Origin: Bradyrhizobium sp. CCBAU 53421
GTDB lineage: Bacteria > Pseudomonadota > Alphaproteobacteria > Rhizobiales > Xanthobacteraceae
Length of the DNA stretch: 64,000 bases
Direction of reading: 5' to 3'
Assembly (NCBI RefSeq): GCF_015291625.1
Contig: NZ_CP030047.1
Location: 6,076,001 to 6,140,000 of the forward strand
The position numbers and the translations under genes are program-made. This document shows positions 35,986 to 44,102 of this stretch, in pieces; within the stretch, counting starts at the first letter, position 1; each line of letters starts with the position of its first letter. The notes below the pieces were generated by a model. The model was not told where the DNA came from. It saw only the letters and a program-made list of their open reading frames with translations, and ran no database searches.

Positions 35986-36981
35986 TCAGCTGAGCAGCAC
36001 GATGCCGCCGGGAAGTGTTTTCGCTTTCACGCCAAAAGCTTGCTCGAGCTGCAGGAGGACCTCGTCGATCCGATCGATATGGAAGCGGCCGTTGATCAGG
36101 TGGGCATTGAGCTCGGCGTTGACGATGAAGATCCGGCCCGACCGGTACCGGTTCACCTCCTGCACGACCTTGGGCAGCGGCGTGTAGCGGAAGATCAGCA
36201 ATCCCTCCTGCCAGGCCGCCTCGACGGCCGGATCGATCGCGACGATGTCGCTCAAGCGCCGCTCGTCATAGCCGACCTGCTGCCTTTCGCGAACGGTCCG
36301 GGCATTTCCCTGATGCTCGACGCGAACCTCGCCGCCGAGGCAAGTGACGCGCACCTCGGCTCCGAGGTAGCGCACGTCGAATGACGCTTGCGATGCAACC
36401 GTCTGACCACTGGACGCGATCACCGTCACCGGCCGTGACTGCTGCGGGGTCGTCGCGATCGATGCCTGTCCCGTGATCAACTCGATCCGGCTGGTGTCGC
36501 CATGATCCGGGCGCAGCGCGATGCTGGTTCGTGTGTCGAGGTTGATCGACACATTGTCGCTCAAGGCAACCTTGCGCTGCTCTCCCGTACCGGTCCGGTA
36601 GTCGGCAGCAAGCTCGGACCATGACGGCCAAAGCTCGAGCGGCGGCCGCAGCGTCACCGCACCGACGGCGGCAGCTGCGGTCGCAAGTCCCCCGCCGAGC
36701 ATCAGCCTGCGGGTCATCACGCGCTTTGCCTCGCCGTCAAGCAACACACCCAGCGACGCGGGACCATAGCGGAGGTTATGGCCGGCCTGGCCAACCGTCT
36801 CCCAAAGCCTGCTTGCCTTCGCAAAAGCAGCGGCATGGGCAGCGCTCTGCTGCCGCCACAGCTGGAATGCGTCAGCGTCCTCGACCGTTGCGTCTCCGGA
36901 CGTCAAGCGCCTCACCCAGGCATGTGCCTCCCGCTCCATCGCTCCGAGCCCTATCGTCGATTTGCCGCCTTCGCGCGTCAT
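35986..36981 (-). CDS. FecR-type transmembrane anti-sigma factor
   Basis: FecR proteins hold an ECF sigma factor inactive or help to activate it, and receive a periplasmic signal from an STN domain. The 331-residue product (ATG 36981, ribosome site GAGGCGAGG) has a cytoplasmic N-domain (EREAHAWVRRLTSG and FQLWRQQSAAHAAAFA, about 15-55), one membrane segment near 93-110 preceded by twin arginines (MTRRLMLGGG), a FecR domain (YRTGTGEQRKVALSD onward) and a C-terminal STN-like subdomain (FRYTPLPKVVQEVNRY). The RR before the membrane span fits Tat-dependent insertion reported for FecR proteins. The gene lies between the ECF sigma gene and the giant exoprotein gene (145-base gap). Confidence 0.92.
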   Translation of the reverse strand: MTREGGKSTIGLGAMEREAHAWVRRLTSGDATVEDADAFQLWRQQSAAHAAAFAKASRLWETVGQAGHNLRYGPASLGVLLDGEAKRVMTRRLMLGGGLATAAAAVGAVTLRPPLELWPSWSELAADYRTGTGEQRKVALSDNVSINLDTRTSIALRPDHGDTSRIELITGQASIATTPQQSRPVTVIASSGQTVASQASFDVRYLGAEVRVTCLGGEVRVEHQGNARTVRERQQVGYDERRLSDIVAIDPAVEAAWQEGLLIFRYTPLPKVVQEVNRYRSGRIFIVNAELNAHLINGRFHIDRIDEVLLQLEQAFGVKAKTLPGGIVLLS

Positions 36982-37075
36982 GCGGCCTCGCCTCGCTGCG
37001 CACGCAAACGGCAGCCTCCGCGGCCGAACCGTCCGCCTATCCACTTGACGTTCGCGATAGCCATCAACCGCACAA

Positions 37076-37579
37076 CTATTTTCCCAGCTTCAGCGCGCAG
37101 TGTTCCTGCGCGAGGCGAAGTTCCTTCTCAACCAGGCGCAACGAGACCCCGAGCCGGCTGGCAATTTCCCGCTGCGGCATCCCCTGAAGCCGCGCCGCCA
37201 GCAGGATGACCCGGCGGCGCGGCGTCAGCTCCGCGATCGCCTTCTCCAGGGCCTCGATCTCGAAGCGAGCCTCCGTGATCTGACCGGGTCCCGGCGCATC
37301 GTCCACAATATGAAGCAGGTCCTGAACCTCATTGTGCGCCAGACGCCGTTTCTCGGCCCGCTGCCGGTCGATTGCTACGTTGAAGGCCATCCGGAACAGA
37401 TAGGCCGCCGGGCTTTGCACCGACCCCGCCACCTCGGCCCGCCCGAGACGCACATAGGTGTCCTGCAACGCATCGCTCGCAAGCTCCGCCGAACCGAGAC
37501 GACGGCTCAGCCGCAGCTTGAGATCATCGTAACGGGCAGCCAGGAAGCTGCGCAGCATGGTCCGGGTTGCGTCACTCAT
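37076..37579 (-). CDS. ECF-subfamily RNA polymerase sigma factor (FecI/VreI type)
   Basis: This is a 167-residue ECF sigma factor. Region 2 is seen as LRSFLAARYDDLKLRLSRRLG followed by ASDALQDTYVRLGR and YLFRMAFNVAIDRQRAEKRR. Region 4 is seen as LTPRRRVILLAARLQGMPQREIASRLGVSLRLVEKEL. The start at 37579 lies 10 bases after the STN gene stop; an upstream in-frame start would overlap that gene. Together with the FecR-like protein downstream it forms a cell-surface-signalling pair. The expected target is the giant exoprotein promoter region, which is inference. Confidence 0.92.
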   Translation of the reverse strand: MSDATRTMLRSFLAARYDDLKLRLSRRLGSAELASDALQDTYVRLGRAEVAGSVQSPAAYLFRMAFNVAIDRQRAEKRRLAHNEVQDLLHIVDDAPGPGQITEARFEIEALEKAIAELTPRRRVILLAARLQGMPQREIASRLGVSLRLVEKELRLAQEHCALKLGK

Positions 37580-37589
37580 TGCGGCACGT

Positions 37590-38345
37590 TCAGTTCGTCC
37601 CACCGCTAGTACGGATTGCGTCGATCCCAGCGCAGTCCTGCATCCGTTCCGACGGACGCGGCGCAACGACCATCGTGAGGGGTTGCGAGATGCCGGGCGG
37701 CGGTACCTCATTCATTGTCAATCCGCGAAGCGTCGTCTCGATCGCGTTGTCGACGCGGTCGTCGCCGGTCTTGCTCAAAAGTCTGGTCTGTTGCACCGAG
37801 CCCGTCGGAGCGATCCAGAACTGCACGGCGATCCGGTAGCGGCCTGGCCGCAGCATAGCGTCCTTGCAGAACGCCTCCCGAACACGCTCCTGCACCACGG
37901 CATAGTAGCGGGCGCGAACGACCGGATCGCCTTTTCGCACATCGACGTCGGGCGTCGTGCGCTGCCCGGCGGCCGGGGCCAAGGGCACGATCACCACTGC
38001 ATTCTCCGACGTCAGGCGGCCGACAAGACCGGTGCCATCAAGCAGGATCTGCAAGGCTTCGGACGGCGCGAAGACGCCCCTCACCTCGCCTGAGACCCGG
38101 CCGGTCGCAAGCCGCGCATCATAGAGCACCTCACGCCGCGACGTGGCGCCGTAACTTTCCAGTGCGGACGTCAGGGGTTGCGCGGGAATATCGAATGTGA
38201 GGCGCGGCGCAGGAGCAATCGGGCTCTCCTGCCCCATCGCGACATCGCTGCCCGCGCCCAGCATGCAGAGGCACATCAACACGCACAGCCGACGAGCGTC
38301 TGAGGGGCGCCCTGCCAAGCCCCTCGAAAGATATCCAATGCTCAT
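37590..38345 (-). CDS. STN-domain signalling protein with TonB-C-like domain (VreA-like)
   Basis: The STN (secretin/TonB N-terminal short) domain normally sits on an outer-membrane receptor and passes the signal to FecR. Here the 251-residue protein (ATG 38345, MSIGYLSRG) has a signal peptide (about 18-39) and an STN domain (about 48-115: LTFDIPAQPLTSALESYG, then VFAPSEALQILLDGTGL). It has no beta-barrel. The C-terminal 90 residues resemble a TonB C-terminal fold (YRIAVQFWIAPTGSVQQTRLL and DDRVDNAIETTLRGL). In Pseudomonas aeruginosa VreA is likewise an STN receptor-like protein without a barrel, encoded with VreI and VreR. It is the first gene of the sigma/anti-sigma unit. Confidence 0.85.
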   Translation of the reverse strand: MSIGYLSRGLAGRPSDARRLCVLMCLCMLGAGSDVAMGQESPIAPAPRLTFDIPAQPLTSALESYGATSRREVLYDARLATGRVSGEVRGVFAPSEALQILLDGTGLVGRLTSENAVVIVPLAPAAGQRTTPDVDVRKGDPVVRARYYAVVQERVREAFCKDAMLRPGRYRIAVQFWIAPTGSVQQTRLLSKTGDDRVDNAIETTLRGLTMNEVPPPGISQPLTMVVAPRPSERMQDCAGIDAIRTSGGTN

Positions 38346-38356
38346 CGTATCCGCGT

Positions 38357-38386
38357 CGATTGTGTCCCAGGCGGGCGACTGTGTCC
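38357..38386. repeat. Direct repeat in front of the STN gene
   Basis: Two 11-base copies, CGATTGTGTCC at 38357-38367 and CGACTGTGTCC at 38376-38386, differ at one position and are 19 bases apart. They lie 12-41 bases before the STN start codon. On the minus strand they place TTGGAC and CACAAT 18 bases apart, so they may overlap the promoter. They could be the binding site of a regulator or an autoregulated ECF promoter. Confidence 0.35.
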
Positions 38387-38467
38387 AACCTGCAACGTTA
38401 GCGTCGAAGTGTGACAGCGGTGCGTAGGCCCTTGGAGGACGATCCGAGCCCGCTCGGGACGGCGGCA

Positions 38468-40774
38468 CTATTTCTTCAGTTCCGCATAAAGCTGCATCAC
38501 CCGTTGCGGCAACACCTCGATGCGGGGTACCCGGAGCGCATAGCGCTCGCCGAAGATGCGATCGAGCTGGGGAAATCTGTCCTCACCGATGCCGAAGGCA
38601 AAGATATCGGTGCCGCGCCGCCGCAGCTGCTGCGCGGCACGGCGCGCGTCCTCCACCAGATATTGCGGATCTGGCACATCGACGTCGGACGGCTCGCCGT
38701 CGGTCAGAACCAGCAGCACCTTGCGGAACGCACGCCGCCCGGCGAGGTAGCCCCCGGCGTGGCGCAACGCGGCACCGAGGCGGGTGGAATGGCTGCTGCC
38801 AAGGCCCGCGAGACGCGAACGCACGACGGCGTCCATCGGCTCCTCGAAGCCCTTGATGCGGAGATAGCGCACCCGCTCGCGGCCGTCGGAGCTGAAGCCG
38901 TGCACCGCGATCGCGTCATTGGCGGCCTCGACCGCCGTCGCCATGATCGCTGCCGCCTTGCGCTCGACGTCGAGAACCGTCCGGCCGCGACGATCGCGGT
39001 CGGCGGTCGATTGCGACAGGTCGAGCAGCAGCAGGACGGCAAGATCGCGCGGTCCCGGCGCATCGCGCTGGTAGACCCTGGGCTCGCTGATGCTGCCGGT
39101 GCGGCGCTCGATCGTCAGTGCGATCGCCGCGTCGATGTCGAGCGCGTCGCCGTCGCGCTGGCCCTTGTGTCTGATGCGGCGGCCGATCGAAGCGTCGCGG
39201 GTCAACCTCGTGACCCAACGGGTCGTCTCCGTGTCCGTCGGCGGATCGAACGGTTGCGCGGAAACCGCGGCATCAGCCTCCAGGATCGTGGTCCAGTCCG
39301 CCCGCTCGGTGCGCGCGGCATAATCCCACTCCGGATAGGTCGCGACCGGAAATCCGTCCAGCAACGTCACCGCTGCGGCCTTCACGCGCAGCGTCTCGTC
39401 GGGCTTTGCGTTGTCGTCGGTGGACTGCCCATCGACGTCGTCACGGCGCTCCATTCGGACGGAATCGACCGCAAGTTCGATCGTCTCGGTCGGGCTGTCC
39501 GGCTGATCGCCAAAATCCCACAGTGCCAGATTGTCGTCGCGATAGGCCGGTTCGACGACGTAGCTCTTGGCATTGAATTGCAGCCGCATCTGCCCGATGT
39601 CGTTGCCGAGCAGCCCGCCGATCTCGCGGCTGATGGCCGGATCGATCCAGCGACCGGCGGCTTCGGCAAACAGCCTCCGCCCCTTGGTCACCCACGCGTC
39701 CGGGTCCTGATAGTCCGGATCGATCAGCGCCCGTGCCAACCGGACCATCAGTCCGGCGGCAGTTGCCTGGCCTGTTGGCGTCACGCTGTGAAATGGCAAC
39801 CACAGCCGGCGCAGCCCGGGCATCTCGCGGAGCGCCAGCGTCTCGACCCTGGCATCCTCGATCAGCGAGACCAGCGCAATCTGCAGCGCCTTCAGCCGGC
39901 CCACCGGAAAGCGGACGGTGGAATGCACGAGATGCGCTCCGGCATGTGCGACCGCGGCAAGATAGATGCTGTCCGCCCCCTCGCCCGCGAATCCGGGGAA
40001 AGTCTCCGGAAGCCCGATCAGGCCGGCGGTGAGCGAGGCGCGCCGCGGCACCGGCGTCGGTGCAACGGCAAGCTTGCGGAAGCGCGGCTTCTTGTTCCAC
40101 AGCGCAAGCGTGGTGGCGGAGAGGCGCTTCTCCAGCCTTGCAAAATCATCGCCGGTCCGGCCGACCGCGAACAACCGCGCAGACAGCGGATCGTCGAGCG
40201 CGAAATAGGCGCGCCTTCGCGCGGCGCGGCCGCCGCTTGCGCGCAGGCCAGCCGAAACCCAGGCTGAGAAGTCACCGGTCCCGGCATGCGCGAGCAGCGG
40301 CTCCAGCCGGCCGATCGCAAGGCCAACCGATTCCGGGCCTGCATCCGCGAGTTGGCCAAGCGCAGCGAGTACGGCGGTGAGTTCTCCAGCATCCGTAAGC
40401 CGCGGCAGCACCTTGGACAATTCGGTCAGCAATCCATGAGCGGCGCGGCTTCCGGCGCTGCGTCCGATGTCGCCTGTGGCGCGTCCGATCGCGATCAGAT
40501 CATCGGTCGATCGCTGCGCCGGCCATTGCTCCGATAGCTTCAGAAAGCCGAGTAGCACGGCTTGGCCGAGATTGGCCTCGAACAGGTCGTGCACCGTCTC
40601 GTCCCAGGCCGCCAGACGATCGAACGAACCCATCCGGTGCAAGGCGGCCCTTGCCGTCTGCACCGCCACAGCGATCTCATCGTGGCCGCGCAACAGTGCC
40701 GCAAGCCGACGTCCGGATCGGAAGCCATCGAGCGAACTGATTTGCGCGACCGCCACCTCGCAGATTCCATTCAC
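38468..40774 (-). CDS. NorD/CbbO-type VWA-domain protein
   Basis: VWA proteins of this type work with a MoxR ATPase (CbbQ, NorQ) to remodel or activate a client enzyme. The 768-residue protein has a long helical N-terminal region and a C-terminal VWA domain whose metal site is visible as DLSQS (585-589), a Thr in SSHSTRLG (about 659-666) and TDGEPSD (691-697). Its start overlaps the ATPase stop by ATGA (40771-40774). It is the last gene of the amiE operon. No nitric-oxide reductase or RuBisCO gene is in the window, so the client here is probably a product of this operon, which is inference. Confidence 0.88.
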   Translation of the reverse strand: MNGICEVAVAQISSLDGFRSGRRLAALLRGHDEIAVAVQTARAALHRMGSFDRLAAWDETVHDLFEANLGQAVLLGFLKLSEQWPAQRSTDDLIAIGRATGDIGRSAGSRAAHGLLTELSKVLPRLTDAGELTAVLAALGQLADAGPESVGLAIGRLEPLLAHAGTGDFSAWVSAGLRASGGRAARRRAYFALDDPLSARLFAVGRTGDDFARLEKRLSATTLALWNKKPRFRKLAVAPTPVPRRASLTAGLIGLPETFPGFAGEGADSIYLAAVAHAGAHLVHSTVRFPVGRLKALQIALVSLIEDARVETLALREMPGLRRLWLPFHSVTPTGQATAAGLMVRLARALIDPDYQDPDAWVTKGRRLFAEAAGRWIDPAISREIGGLLGNDIGQMRLQFNAKSYVVEPAYRDDNLALWDFGDQPDSPTETIELAVDSVRMERRDDVDGQSTDDNAKPDETLRVKAAAVTLLDGFPVATYPEWDYAARTERADWTTILEADAAVSAQPFDPPTDTETTRWVTRLTRDASIGRRIRHKGQRDGDALDIDAAIALTIERRTGSISEPRVYQRDAPGPRDLAVLLLLDLSQSTADRDRRGRTVLDVERKAAAIMATAVEAANDAIAVHGFSSDGRERVRYLRIKGFEEPMDAVVRSRLAGLGSSHSTRLGAALRHAGGYLAGRRAFRKVLLVLTDGEPSDVDVPDPQYLVEDARRAAQQLRRRGTDIFAFGIGEDRFPQLDRIFGERYALRVPRIEVLPQRVMQLYAELKK

Positions 40775-41598
40775 GCAGAGGCCGCGATCACGTCACGCAA
40801 CGTGTTCCTGGTGTCCACATCGTCGGTCAACGGAACGACGATCGTGGTCTCGCAGGCCTTTTCGAGACTGATGCCGCATCCGATCAAGCGGCCCGCATTG
40901 ACCAGCATCCGGGTCGAGGCGCCTTCGTCGAGACCCTGGCCCTTCAAATTGCGGCTGTGCTGGGCGATCTTCACCAGGAGATCGGCGAGGTTGGGTTCGA
41001 TGCCGGCCTCGCGCGACACCACTTCGGTTTCCGCCGACCGGTCCGGGTAGCCGAAATCCAGCGCCGCGAAGCGCTGCTTGGTGGACTCCTTGAGGTCCTT
41101 GATCGCGCTCTGGTAGCCCGGATTGTAGGAGATCACGAGCTGGAAGTCGGAATGGGCGTGGATCAGCTCGCCGCGCTTTTCCAGCGGCAGCACGCGCCGG
41201 TCGTCGGTCAACGGATGGATCACGACCGTGGTGTCCTGGCGCGCCTCGACGATCTCGTCGAGGTAGCAGATTGCGCCAAGACGCACTGCCGTCGTCAGCG
41301 GCCCGTCGCTCCACACCGTCCCCTCTGCGTCCAGCAGCCAGCGCCCGACCAGATCCGCTGCCGTCATGTCCTCGTGACAGGCGACCGTGATGAGCGGGCG
41401 GCCGAGCCGCCAGGCCATGTATTCGATGAAGCGGGTCTTGCCGCAGCCGGTGGGGCCTTTCAGCATCACCGGCATGCGGTTCGCATAGGCTGCACCGAAC
41501 AGTTCGACCTCATCCTTGAGCGGCCGGTAGTACGGTTCCTGCCGGATGCGGTACTGGTCGAGCAGCAAAGCGGGATTGGACAAGCTCACGCCTCCCAT
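40771..41598 (-). CDS. CbbQ/NirQ/NorQ-type MoxR AAA+ ATPase
   Basis: This is a 275-residue AAA+ ATPase. It has Walker A GPTGCGKT (48-55), Walker B ICYLDEI (110-116), sensor 1 [10 protein letters not shown] and the C-terminal CbbQ_C motif ([15 protein letters not shown]). The sequence follows CbbQ/NirQ/NorQ closely throughout. These ATPases act with VWA partners as activases. The gene lies 34 bases after the MetX-like hydrolase gene and is coupled to the VWA gene. In the Pseudomonas amidase operon an AAA ATPase (AmiB) also accompanies AmiE, so a role in amidase function is plausible but unproven. Confidence 0.93.
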   Translation of the reverse strand: MGGVSLSNPALLLDQYRIRQEPYYRPLKDEVELFGAAYANRMPVMLKGPTGCGKTRFIEYMAWRLGRPLITVACHEDMTAADLVGRWLLDAEGTVWSDGPLTTAVRLGAICYLDEIVEARQDTTVVIHPLTDDRRVLPLEKRGELIHAHSDFQLVISYNPGYQSAIKDLKESTKQRFAALDFGYPDRSAETEVVSREAGIEPNLADLLVKIAQHSRNLKGQGLDEGASTRMLVNAGRLIGCGISLEKACETTIVVPLTDDVDTRNTLRDVIAASA

Positions 41599-41632
41599 GA
41601 TCGCGCAGGCAGCCGTTCACAATCGAGAGGCG

Positions 41633-42652
41633 TCACGATGCGAGCAATTCCCTAAGCTTGCTATCGATGAAGGCGACATCGACCGGGTTGGTCCCCGGCC
41701 CGCCCGCGAAGTGGCCCCAGATCGACGGCACCGGCACGAACTTGGCGTTCGGCATGTTCGCAACCTCGTTCTCGCTGTCTTCTGGCGGGAAGTAGAGATC
41801 GGTCTGCCCCGGCATGACATAGGTCTTGGCCTTGATCGCCTTCAGCGCAGCCTTGAAGTCGCCGTTGTAGATCTCGTTGTCGCTGATGTCGCCGTGCTGC
41901 CAGGTCCACAGCATGGTCAGCAGGTTGTTGGGATCCTTCGGCAGGAAGAAGCCTTCCCAGAACGCCACCAGGAAATCCTCAAGCGACGAATAGCCCAGCG
42001 TCTTGATGTCGAGCTGCTCGCGATAGAAGGCCTGCGAAAAGCCCCAGCCGGCATAGACCCGCGCGGCGGCGCGCAAGCCGCGGGCCGGCTTGTCGGTGTA
42101 CCAGCCCTCCTTCCATGCCGCATCCGCGGTGAGTGCCGCCTTCACGCCTTCGAGGAACACATAATTGTGGCGCGAGCACTTGGCCGAGCCGCAGAACGGC
42201 GCCAGCAGGTCAATCATGTCGGGATAGAGCGCGCCCCAATGGAACGTCTGCAACGCACCCATCGACCAGCCGACGACCAGACGGATGTGCTTGATGCCGA
42301 ATTTCTCGGTCACCAGCCGGTGCTGGGCGCGTACATTGTCGTAGGCCGTCACCTGAGGGAAACGTGGCCCATTGTACGGCTCCGGCATGTTGCTCGGCGA
42401 CGACGACAGGCCGTTGCCCAGCATGTTGGGAATGATGATGAAGTATTTTTCCGGATCGAGCGCCATGCCCGGCCCGATCAGCCATTCATTGTCGTAATGC
42501 TGGCCGGAGTACCAGGTCGGATAGACGATCACGTTGTCCTTAGCCGCGTTGAGCTGGCCAAATGTCTTGTAGGCGAGCTTGCAGTCGCGGAGCGTGGCAC
42601 CGCGCTGCAAGGTCAAATTGCCGAGATCATAGATCTGATAGTCGACGCTCAT
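41633..42652 (-). CDS. Alpha/beta hydrolase of the homoserine O-acetyltransferase (MetX) type
   Basis: The start at 42652 (MSVDYQIYDLG) follows an AGAAGGA site and gives 339 residues; upstream open codons are not homologous. The nucleophile elbow GWSMG lies near residue 128, the acid is in PGQTDLYFPPED near 295, and the catalytic histidine is in SIWGHFAGGP near 315. MetX-type proteins include true acetyltransferases and many hydrolases. Its place between an NCS1 permease and a MoxR ATPase in an amide operon speaks against methionine synthesis and for hydrolysis or acyl transfer on an amide-derived compound. Confidence 0.85.
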   Translation of the reverse strand: MSVDYQIYDLGNLTLQRGATLRDCKLAYKTFGQLNAAKDNVIVYPTWYSGQHYDNEWLIGPGMALDPEKYFIIIPNMLGNGLSSSPSNMPEPYNGPRFPQVTAYDNVRAQHRLVTEKFGIKHIRLVVGWSMGALQTFHWGALYPDMIDLLAPFCGSAKCSRHNYVFLEGVKAALTADAAWKEGWYTDKPARGLRAAARVYAGWGFSQAFYREQLDIKTLGYSSLEDFLVAFWEGFFLPKDPNNLLTMLWTWQHGDISDNEIYNGDFKAALKAIKAKTYVMPGQTDLYFPPEDSENEVANMPNAKFVPVPSIWGHFAGGPGTNPVDVAFIDSKLRELLAS

Positions 42653-42686
42653 TGATGTATCCTTCTTGCTTGATCGAGCTTGTCGC

Positions 42687-44021
42687 TTACGCCGGACGCG
42701 CCACCTTCTCGGTGGAAGACTCCGCCCGCGCGATCGCTCCGTACACGATGCCGGCGACCAGCGCGGCAGAGATCGCAGTGGACAGCCCCGGCATGAGATT
42801 TTCAACCGCAAAGGCGCACAGCGACCCGATGCCCCAGGCGATGAACGGCTTCGCGCGCCAGTCCACATCCGCACGCGCCTCGGTTCGCAGCAAATACTGA
42901 TCGACCAGGATGATCGCGCCGATCGGCGGCACGAGGATGCCGAGCAGCGACAGCCACTGGATGAAGAACGCCCAGACGTTGCCCGCGGCAACGACGATGC
43001 CGATGGCGCCGAGGATCACGGCCATCAACCGCATGTTGGTGCCGAGGATGCGCGACCAGCCGGTGGCCGCATTGTAAAGACAGTGCGAGCAGACCGAACC
43101 GAGGTTGGTGTAGAGAAAGATGAACGCGAGAATGCTGAGCCAGGTGAGCTGCTTGCCGTTCATGAAGCCGAACATGTTGTCGACGCCGAATGGATTGGCG
43201 TTCGGCACCGCAAGCGCAGCCGTCATCACACCGCCGACCAGCATCGCCACCAGGTTGGCGAACGGGAACGCGCTGAACGTGGCGAACAGCGACGCCCGCG
43301 GGCTCGGCGCCCAGCGGTTGAAGTCCGCGGTCACCGTGCCGGCGTCGATGAACAGCGCGAGCACCACGGTGAGGCCGACGCCCATCGACATGCTGGCGAC
43401 GCCATTGTTGCCGGCATAACCGAAGATCGCCGCTGCCGTCGTGGTCGACGCGGCATCGGCCGCGACCCAGAGGCCGAGCACGACAAACAGCGGCACCGAC
43501 GCCAGCCCGATATAATGCAATCCCTTCACGCCGACGAAGGTGATCCCGATATAGAGCACGCCCGCGACGATGGTCATCGCCACATAATTGAGGCCGTATG
43601 TCGAGGAGATCAATGCGCCGGTGATACCGGTCTGCACCGCGTACCAGCCGAGCAGCAGGGTCGACAGCAGGCCCGAGGCCAGCACATAACCCTTCTTTCC
43701 GAACACGATGCTCGCAATCAGCGCGAAGTTCATGCCGCGCCTGGTGCCGATCAGGCCGAGCGCGCCGACATAGGCGAACATGATCAGATTGCCGACGATC
43801 ATGGCCACCAGCGCATTCTTGAAGCCCATGCCGAGCACCAGCAACGATCCGGTCATCGCGCCGGTAATGATCATCGGAAAGCCCAGCCACACCATGGTGA
43901 CCGAGAAGGCGCTGCGCCGGGCAGTCATCGGCACCGGCTCGTGCTCGAATTCGTGACCGAGAAGGTCGTCGATCTGTCCTTCGGTCTGATGGACCAGTCC
44001 GCTATTCGCTTGGCTGCTCAT
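42687..44021 (-). CDS. NCS1-family permease (cytosine/purine/allantoin type)
   Basis: This is an inner-membrane secondary transporter, 444 residues from ATG 44021 (MSSQANSGLVHQ). It has about twelve hydrophobic segments, beginning with FSVTMVWLGFPMIITGAM. It carries the NCS1 features of a substrate segment near GWYAVQTGITGALI and repeated Gly-rich helices. A hydrophilic N-terminus of about 50 residues precedes the first span. It stands directly after amiE, where Pseudomonas has the amide channel AmiS, so it may import an amide, a urea derivative or a nucleobase-like compound. Specificity is not readable. Confidence 0.9.
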   Translation of the reverse strand: MSSQANSGLVHQTEGQIDDLLGHEFEHEPVPMTARRSAFSVTMVWLGFPMIITGAMTGSLLVLGMGFKNALVAMIVGNLIMFAYVGALGLIGTRRGMNFALIASIVFGKKGYVLASGLLSTLLLGWYAVQTGITGALISSTYGLNYVAMTIVAGVLYIGITFVGVKGLHYIGLASVPLFVVLGLWVAADAASTTTAAAIFGYAGNNGVASMSMGVGLTVVLALFIDAGTVTADFNRWAPSPRASLFATFSAFPFANLVAMLVGGVMTAALAVPNANPFGVDNMFGFMNGKQLTWLSILAFIFLYTNLGSVCSHCLYNAATGWSRILGTNMRLMAVILGAIGIVVAAGNVWAFFIQWLSLLGILVPPIGAIILVDQYLLRTEARADVDWRAKPFIAWGIGSLCAFAVENLMPGLSTAISAALVAGIVYGAIARAESSTEKVARPA

Positions 44022-44102
44022 GGTAACCCCCGTTTCCCCTTGCAACAGTTTCAGAACCGCGCCGGCGCGAATGATCGCGCCGGCACAGCCCGACTTCTCC
44101 AA

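Noticed and set aside
38468..41598. Assignment of the ATPase-VWA pair to denitrification or carbon fixation (NorQD or CbbQO)
   Set aside because: No nitric-oxide reductase or RuBisCO gene is in the window and the pair belongs to the amiE transcript.
41633..42652. Naming the MetX-like gene metX
   Set aside because: Family resemblance alone does not show homoserine acetyltransferase activity and the context is amide metabolism.
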